A stretch of 64,000 nt of DNA from Magicicada septendecula. Taxonomy: Eukaryota; Arthropoda; Insecta; Hemiptera; Cicadidae. Below the pieces are notes generated by a model. The model saw only the letters and a program-made list of their open reading frames with translations. It did not search any database and was not told the origin of the DNA. Below, one piece after another: positions 59,052-64,000 of this stretch. A program made the translations under genes and the position numbers. The stretch spans positions 250,955,542 through 251,019,541 of the forward strand of contig CM068375.1 in assembly GCA_034769895.1 (NCBI GenBank), in the 5' to 3' direction. Each line of letters begins with the position of its first letter. The stretch's first letter is position 1.

Positions 59052-60275
59052 TGTAGCGGGGCATTTTTGGGCATACCTGGGGTAATAACATAATTTGTAT
59101 TTTTCATAAATAAATAATAAATAACATGTTGAGTGATAGGGACAGAAATTATAGACTTGGGTAAATTTCCTGTTTGAAACGAAAACAACAGTGGCAGCAT
59201 TGACTGTGAAGGTTATCCGATGATATTTTGTAAAAACAGATTCAACAGACGCAGTTTTAATAATCGACAAACTGTGCAAAAGTCAAATCAAGGACAAACA
59301 CAACAGTAAACAAATTATATAACCAGCATTAGGCGAGTGTTACGTCAGAGCCTATCCTTGATGAGTAATGCCATTACATAACGGTGACATGCAGCTGGCG
59401 CAATGATACAAACTAAAAAACAATAGAATCAAGCATCCTACAACAGCGCTTGACAAAATAGCGCTGTTTTCTCTGCCCAGTAACATCTCATCACCACTCG
59501 CGAGTGGTAACCATCAAAAGTTTCAGCAGTAAGTGCGGGCCCGCAACACACCAAAAAATGTGATTAACATATAAATTTAAATAAAATACGCCGAAAGTTT
59601 AAAGAATGTGAGATAAGTGACGTTATATTGATAAACACATAATAATTTAAATTCAACATCAGTGAAAACAACATCAGTGCACTAACAATGCGACGTAGTC
59701 GAAATTCAACAGCAGTTAAGTAATGGGGTAGAGTAAAACGTAAATAATGGGTAAACTAAAAGTATAATGGTACCGATTTCTTTAAAGTTGTTTAACAAGA
59801 AAAAATGAGATCTCTAAAATAATTGATGTGTGTGTGTGCGTGAGTATGTGAGGAAATATATTTAAATGAAGAAGTCTGGTTTGCGTTTGTACAAAAATTA
59901 TTTAGTTTTATTTCTATTTAATATCTTGATTTTTCTGTTAATTAAAATTTTATATGAGGTTTCAATTTTATTCATGTAAGTTTCTTTTGATGAGAATTAT
60001 GTAACAGCTGAAGGAGGTAGTATGATGATGATTTTAAAATGATGTGAATATCTAATCATTAATAAACCTCAGTAATTCTTGGGAAACAAGTAAAGTTTTC
60101 TTTATTTAAACAACCATAATCTGTTTCTCCTGTTCGCTTATAAGAACCCTGGTGTGTAATAATTTTACGTGTATAGGTGGTAACAAGATGGCTCCTAACA
60201 AAATCAAACCGAAAAAGTAAGTATGCTCACTCATGTTTATTTATTTTGTTAATATCAATAATATCAAACATATCA
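59052..60275 (+). mobile_element. Solo LTR of a related family inserted in unit J (1224 bp)
   Basis: The insert splits GATATAAATGCCC, which is continuous in all other units. It begins TGTAGCGGGGCATTT and ends ATATCAAACATATCA (TG...CA) with an exact 4-bp duplication ATAT (59048-59051 and 60276-60279). It shares with the array LTR the TCTAAAATAA block followed by a GT-rich run (59813-59843), CTGGTTTGCGT, CTGTTTCTCCT, GAACCCTGG, and a donor-like AAGTAAGTA (about 60216) close to the end. A short ATG frame (MAPNKIKPKK, from 60188) runs into that donor. No internal region remains. It is absent from other units, so it is younger than their separation. Confidence 0.87.
59442..59545. other. Cluster of three strong palindromes in the solo LTR
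   Basis: AACAGCGCT (59442-59450) pairs with AGCGCTGTT (59460-59468). ACCACTCGCGAGTGGT (59493-59508) is a perfect 16-base palindrome. TGCGGGCCCGCA (59534-59545) is a perfect 12-base palindrome. All lie within about 100 bases in the first half of the LTR, the region where the array LTR has its CTGCTGGC inverted repeat. They could be binding sites for dimeric factors or RNA stems. Confidence 0.6.
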
Positions 60276-62008
60276 ATATAAATGCCCATTCAATAAGTTG
60301 AATCATTGTGAATAACGGAAAATCACTCAAACTAATTGATGATCAAAATGAAAGGGTTAAATAGAAAATTCATAGTAGAAAGATAATAAGAAATGACATG
60401 TGATGTAACATGAATGTTAATAATAAATTTGAATTTTTATAGAATTAAATGGTACAATGATAAATAATTAAAAGTTTGATATAAAAGAGTTGATGGAAAT
60501 AATAATAGTAATGTTTATAAATTTTTATACAAATTATTTAATTGTGAATTGTTTGGTTAAATGTAGCTATGATATTGTTCATGTATATTATGTTATTATG
60601 CAAGATTAATGGGTGATTTTGGGAGTTGTTTGGTGTTATTATAAGTGTAAATCAATTGTGGAATGTCGAGACAGCAAATGTAGCAGGAATTAAGTTTAGA
60701 TATAGGTAGGCTATTGCAGCGGCGGCATGTGCCACTGTAGGTAGCGTTATGGGTTGATGAGTAACGCACAAATACGTTACCATCATCGGAGGCCGAAATC
60801 GGCGTACACACACTGTACAACTTTGATACCCGCCTTTTCGGGCGGTTACTGTCTTACCAGCACTAATCGTGGTTTTGGACGACAGCCAGCTGTGGGCAGC
60901 AATTGTAACACTGACCAGGTTGGTTGTCCTTGAAATTGGTGAAAACTGAAATTCATGGGGGGGCCACTTAGGGGAAATCCCCGGAACTATGGAACAGCGG
61001 CTATCACCTTGTTCGAGTAGGAACAGCAAAACAGGTGATAGACCCGTTTTAAGGGTATAATTATGTAACATTCAGATATGATGATATCTGGCATTTATAA
61101 AATGTAAAGCCGAAGCAAGGACAGGAGATGCAAAAATTCCTCCACACCAATTCAGTCCTTGTCGAAGCAACTGGACGCCACAGTCCAGTGGGGGGTCATA
61201 GTGTGTGTGGTAAGGAGGTTACTACAGGAGTAGTAACGTTAAATGAATATCAAATATTAAGTAGATGACATTAATACTGGTGTCAAGCATAAAATAATTA
61301 TGATTTCGCTTTGAAGAAATTAGTATCAGGAAAACTGATCAATGAATTTTAAATAGCTAGATTGTTTGCCATAATGAATTTGTGTTTAGGATTCTATATA
61401 ATAGATATATAGATAAATTGTGTTGATTTTGTTAAACTTAAGGAATTATTTTATAGGTTATTGCCTTAGCATAAGAGTATATTTTCTTGTGTTGAAAAGA
61501 GTTAAAATATTATTGGCTGGAGTCAAAATTCCTGATAAAATATAGGAATGTAAAAGAGAAAGAGACCTCTATCATAATTCTTGTTTATATATGTATTAAA
61601 GATGTTAGGAATTAAGTAAAACCAATGCCCATTAACATAAACCAATGCAGCTACGGGGAGACAGATCAGTTGGGGATATGGCATTATACAAGGCCACTAT
61701 TTGATTTTTGTATTCGATGTTTCAGAGTTTGGTGATGCTGTGACGGCGGTCCTGAGCTGGCCAGCGCGTCAGAGCAGGGACGTCAAGTGCTTGAGTGGCC
61801 TTGCGGTGTTGGGATCTCGCAAAAGAAGTCCAGTAAGGTCAGGCAGGTATTGTCATGATGACTGGACCAAGGGTAAGTTAACAATATTTCTTTTATATAA
61901 ACACTACAGGGGGTTGTGGCGACATATCTTGACTGATCCCGTTAGGAAGTATGAATGAGTCAATGAGATTTTTTATGCTTCAGCATAAAACCTCTCATTG
62001 AGGGGGTT

Positions 62009-63183
62009 TGTAATGGTACATTAAATCAGTATAGGGATTTGGGGGTACAAGGAAATATAATTTTATATTTATTTCAAATGTAATCAAATATGTAAGAATA
62101 GAGGTTTCCCAAAAAATGATACAACGCAGTTCGCTACGATGAGTTGGCGTCAAGGTCACTGGTGTACGTGCAAATTGTCAGCAATGCATACGCAGCAACA
62201 AACAGGACACTCCTAAAACGTCATCGAAACACAAAACGTAATCGTTGCGATGTAACACAATGCCGTCATCATCTGAGAACAATAGATTCGATGACAAATT
62301 ATCCCTTCCACTTAGGAAGTAGAGGCCATGTTCTCAGCCCCAGTCTACTCAACACCGTTAGTGCAACAGCACGTTACAAAATCTGCTGGCCATCAATTGC
62401 CAGCAGAAGTCTTTAAAAGTGAAAAAGCAAAAAATGTAGTTAAAGTGAGTGTTTTTTGAAATCAGTTATACACTAACAGAATAAAAATGTAAATTAACGT
62501 CAGTGGTAAAAGAACAGAAACAGTTAACGTTCGGCCGAACACCTGCTGGACAATGTGGAATGTCTGACGAGAGCTTCAATCCTCAAAAATCAGAGAAGTC
62601 GAAATTCAAATCAATACCTCTTTTTTTTCTTTTTTTGAGCTCAAAATTAACATGTAATCAAATGTACCTGTAAAATAACTAGGGGAAGCATGTGTGTGTG
62701 CATGTGCCGGCATATATCTAAAGAGTCACGGGCATTGGTTTATGTTACGTGACCAGATAACGTGACAAGTTTAAACTGCAGTAAGTTTTCTAACTTCATT
62801 AAATATGAAATCAGAGAAGCTGGAAATAATACAAATGTAATTGAGATGACGTACAGTTAATACGGCGGAAATACGTCGCCACCATTTTGTTAAGTATTTG
62901 ATGAAGACTCCATTTTGTTTTTTGTATTCGCTAAAAAAATTGAAATATCAAGAGTATTAAAACACAAGTCTTTCAAATCTAATGTCATCAGAGTTCATTA
63001 TTTTCAAATGCCCATACTGTTTCTCCTCTGCTTGCTTGACAACGACCCTGGACCAAAATGAGAAAAAGTTATGTTGGCAACACGTGCTGTACACCAATGT
63101 AAATAGTGTGAGGAAGGTAGTGAGTTTCAAAAGGTAAGTCACTGCTAAAAAATATAAATAATCACATGGTTTGTTTAGTAACA
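62009..63183 (+). repeat. LTR 11
   Basis: 1175 bp, TG...CA, closest to LTR 10 by shared variants. Confidence 0.93.
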
Positions 63184-63332
63184 AATGGCAGCCCGAACTA
63201 GTGACTTTATATAAAATTTTATTTATATAAACAAGCCTGCAAGAGAGACAGGATGGGTATGGAAATAATGTACAACGTAAGTAGTTAGGTTATGTTGTGT
63301 ATAATTGTATGTTAGATATACAATATTTTAAA

Positions 63333-64000
63333 ATGGCAAACAACAAAGAGATTGGAGTTGAAATGAGCGAGTCGGCTGGTGTGGGAGAACCAGGGGTTCA
63401 ATCAACCCCAGTAAATTGGTCCAAAGAATACAGCTTAACTGAGTCAGCAATAGATGACTCGAGTACTCAGTCAACTCCAACCTCAACAAAATGTAACAAT
63501 CAATTTGATAATGATATAATAAATATGTTACGAATAATATCAAAGGATATTCATGAGCAAAAAAGTGAAATTAAAGAAATAAAAAATAATTTTGATGAGA
63601 AATTCAATGCACAGAGTGTAAAGTTTGATGAAAAGTTTGACAAATTTGATGAGAAATTTAATGAAGTGAAAAACGAAATTAAGAGACAAAATTTTAATTT
63701 TGATAAACAGATTAACGAAATAAACGCATGTTACGAAAATATGAAAGAAAAAATAGTAGCATCAGTTAGCGAGGTGTTTGATAGACAAATAAACAGAGTA
63801 AATAACATAATTGATAACTTTACAAAGAAGGAAGTAGACGAAAATTACGAGAGTAAAATGGGGGTAGAGAATAGTGGAGAAACAGAAAAATTAAACGTAA
63901 ATGAAGACGGTCAGATGACATATAATGAGGTAAGTGGTGTTGAGAATTATGACAATATAAGTAAAAATATGGTTTTAGAGAACGATGGTGTGAATATTGA
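63333..64000 (+). CDS. First reading frame of unit K, partial
   Basis: The frame is open from the ATG in AAAATGG context to the window end. The coiled coil and three FDEKF motifs are present; the C-terminal part lies outside the window. Confidence 0.58.
   Translation, partial: MANNKEIGVEMSESAGVGEPGVQSTPVNWSKEYSLTESAIDDSSTQSTPTSTKCNNQFDNDIINMLRIISKDIHEQKSEIKEIKNNFDEKFNAQSVKFDEKFDKFDEKFNEVKNEIKRQNFNFDKQINEINACYENMKEKIVASVSEVFDRQINRVNNIIDNFTKKEVDENYESKMGVENSGETEKLNVNEDGQMTYNEVSGVENYDNISKNMVLENDGVNI

Larger units (their letters stand above)
55362..62008 (+). mobile_element. LTR retrotransposon unit J (with solo LTR inserted)
   Basis: 6647 bp, about 5.42 kb without the insertion. Parts: LTR 55362-56536, primer-binding-like site 56539-56558, first frame 56686-57447, second frame about 57457-58047 (broken), non-coding 58048-61961, hairpin 61962-61999, purine tract 62000-62008. 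A foreign solo LTR occupies 59052-60275. Confidence 0.93.
5267..64000 (+). repeat. Tandem array of one LTR retrotransposon, ten full units plus a partial one
   Basis: The same sequence, LTR then internal region, repeats head to tail with starts at 5267, 12088, 17511, 22916, 28326, 33753, 39182, 44601, 50021, 55362 and 62009. Spacing is 5341-5429 bp once the two foreign insertions in units A and J are subtracted. Each internal region runs straight into the next LTR, so every LTR after the first serves as both a right and a left LTR. All units have the same orientation and look nearly identical by eye. The left edge is a plain junction: the bases before the first LTR (AATT, 5263-5266) replace the hairpin and purine tract that precede every other LTR. 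The right edge lies outside the window. Confidence 0.97.
62009..64000 (+). mobile_element. LTR retrotransposon unit K, cut by the window end
   Basis: Parts visible: LTR 62009-63183, primer-binding-like site 63186-63205, first frame from 63333. The array clearly continues beyond base 64000. Confidence 0.93.

Noticed and set aside
5267-64000. Tandem host gene cluster (rDNA, histone or similar) or CRISPR-type array
   Set aside because: TG...CA LTRs, primer-binding-like sites and purine tracts identify an LTR element. No rRNA or histone sequence is present, and 5.4-kb units do not fit a CRISPR array.
5267-64000. Pure assembly artefact
   Set aside because: Unit-specific variants, differing unit lengths and two insertions with exact target duplications argue for real separate units. 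Exact copy number still depends on the reads.

Overview
The window is repeat DNA from a eukaryote, most likely an arthropod with a large AT-rich genome. It holds a hAT-like element, a Helitron relic and long-LTR retrotransposons, and I see no host gene. The species cannot be named from the sequence. Bases 1-5266 are a mosaic of old elements: a 763-bp hAT-like non-autonomous transposon with a perfect 8-bp target duplication (107-869), a decayed and internally deleted Helitron (about 953-2631), and a long diverged LTR-like stretch followed by a primer-binding-like site (about 2632-5266). From 5267 to the end of the window (58.7 kb, still running at base 64000) lies one head-to-tail array of a single LTR retrotransposon. 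There are eleven LTRs of about 1.17 kb, each shared by two neighbouring units, and ten complete LTR-plus-internal units of about 5.42 kb plus part of an eleventh (units A to K). The LTR runs TG...CA (starts TGTAATGG, ends TTAGTAACA). It is followed two bases later by a primer-binding-like TGGCAGCCCGAAC. Each internal region has a short leader, a coiled-coil first frame in the gag position, a second acidic frame, and about 3 kb without convincing coding sequence that carries two GC-rich islands and a cluster of hairpins. It ends with a 38-base hairpin abutting a purine tract (GAGGGGG) next to the following LTR. No reverse transcriptase, RNase H, integrase or protease motif is visible in any unit, so the element looks non-autonomous, of the gag-only (TR-GAG/LARD-like) kind. 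Two units carry clean solo-LTR insertions with 4-bp target duplications: unit A (9699-11101, AGGT) and unit J (59052-60275, ATAT). Both solo LTRs and the old LTR in the left flank share a motif layout with the array LTR, so they look like diverged members of one lineage, probably Ty3/Gypsy-like. Shared variants and exact unit offsets (5405, 5429 and 5420 bp) show that neighbouring units were copied by recent tandem duplications. At the best-mapped junctions the breakpoints lie inside the unit rather than at the LTR edges. The array therefore behaves like a satellite made from an LTR retrotransposon.
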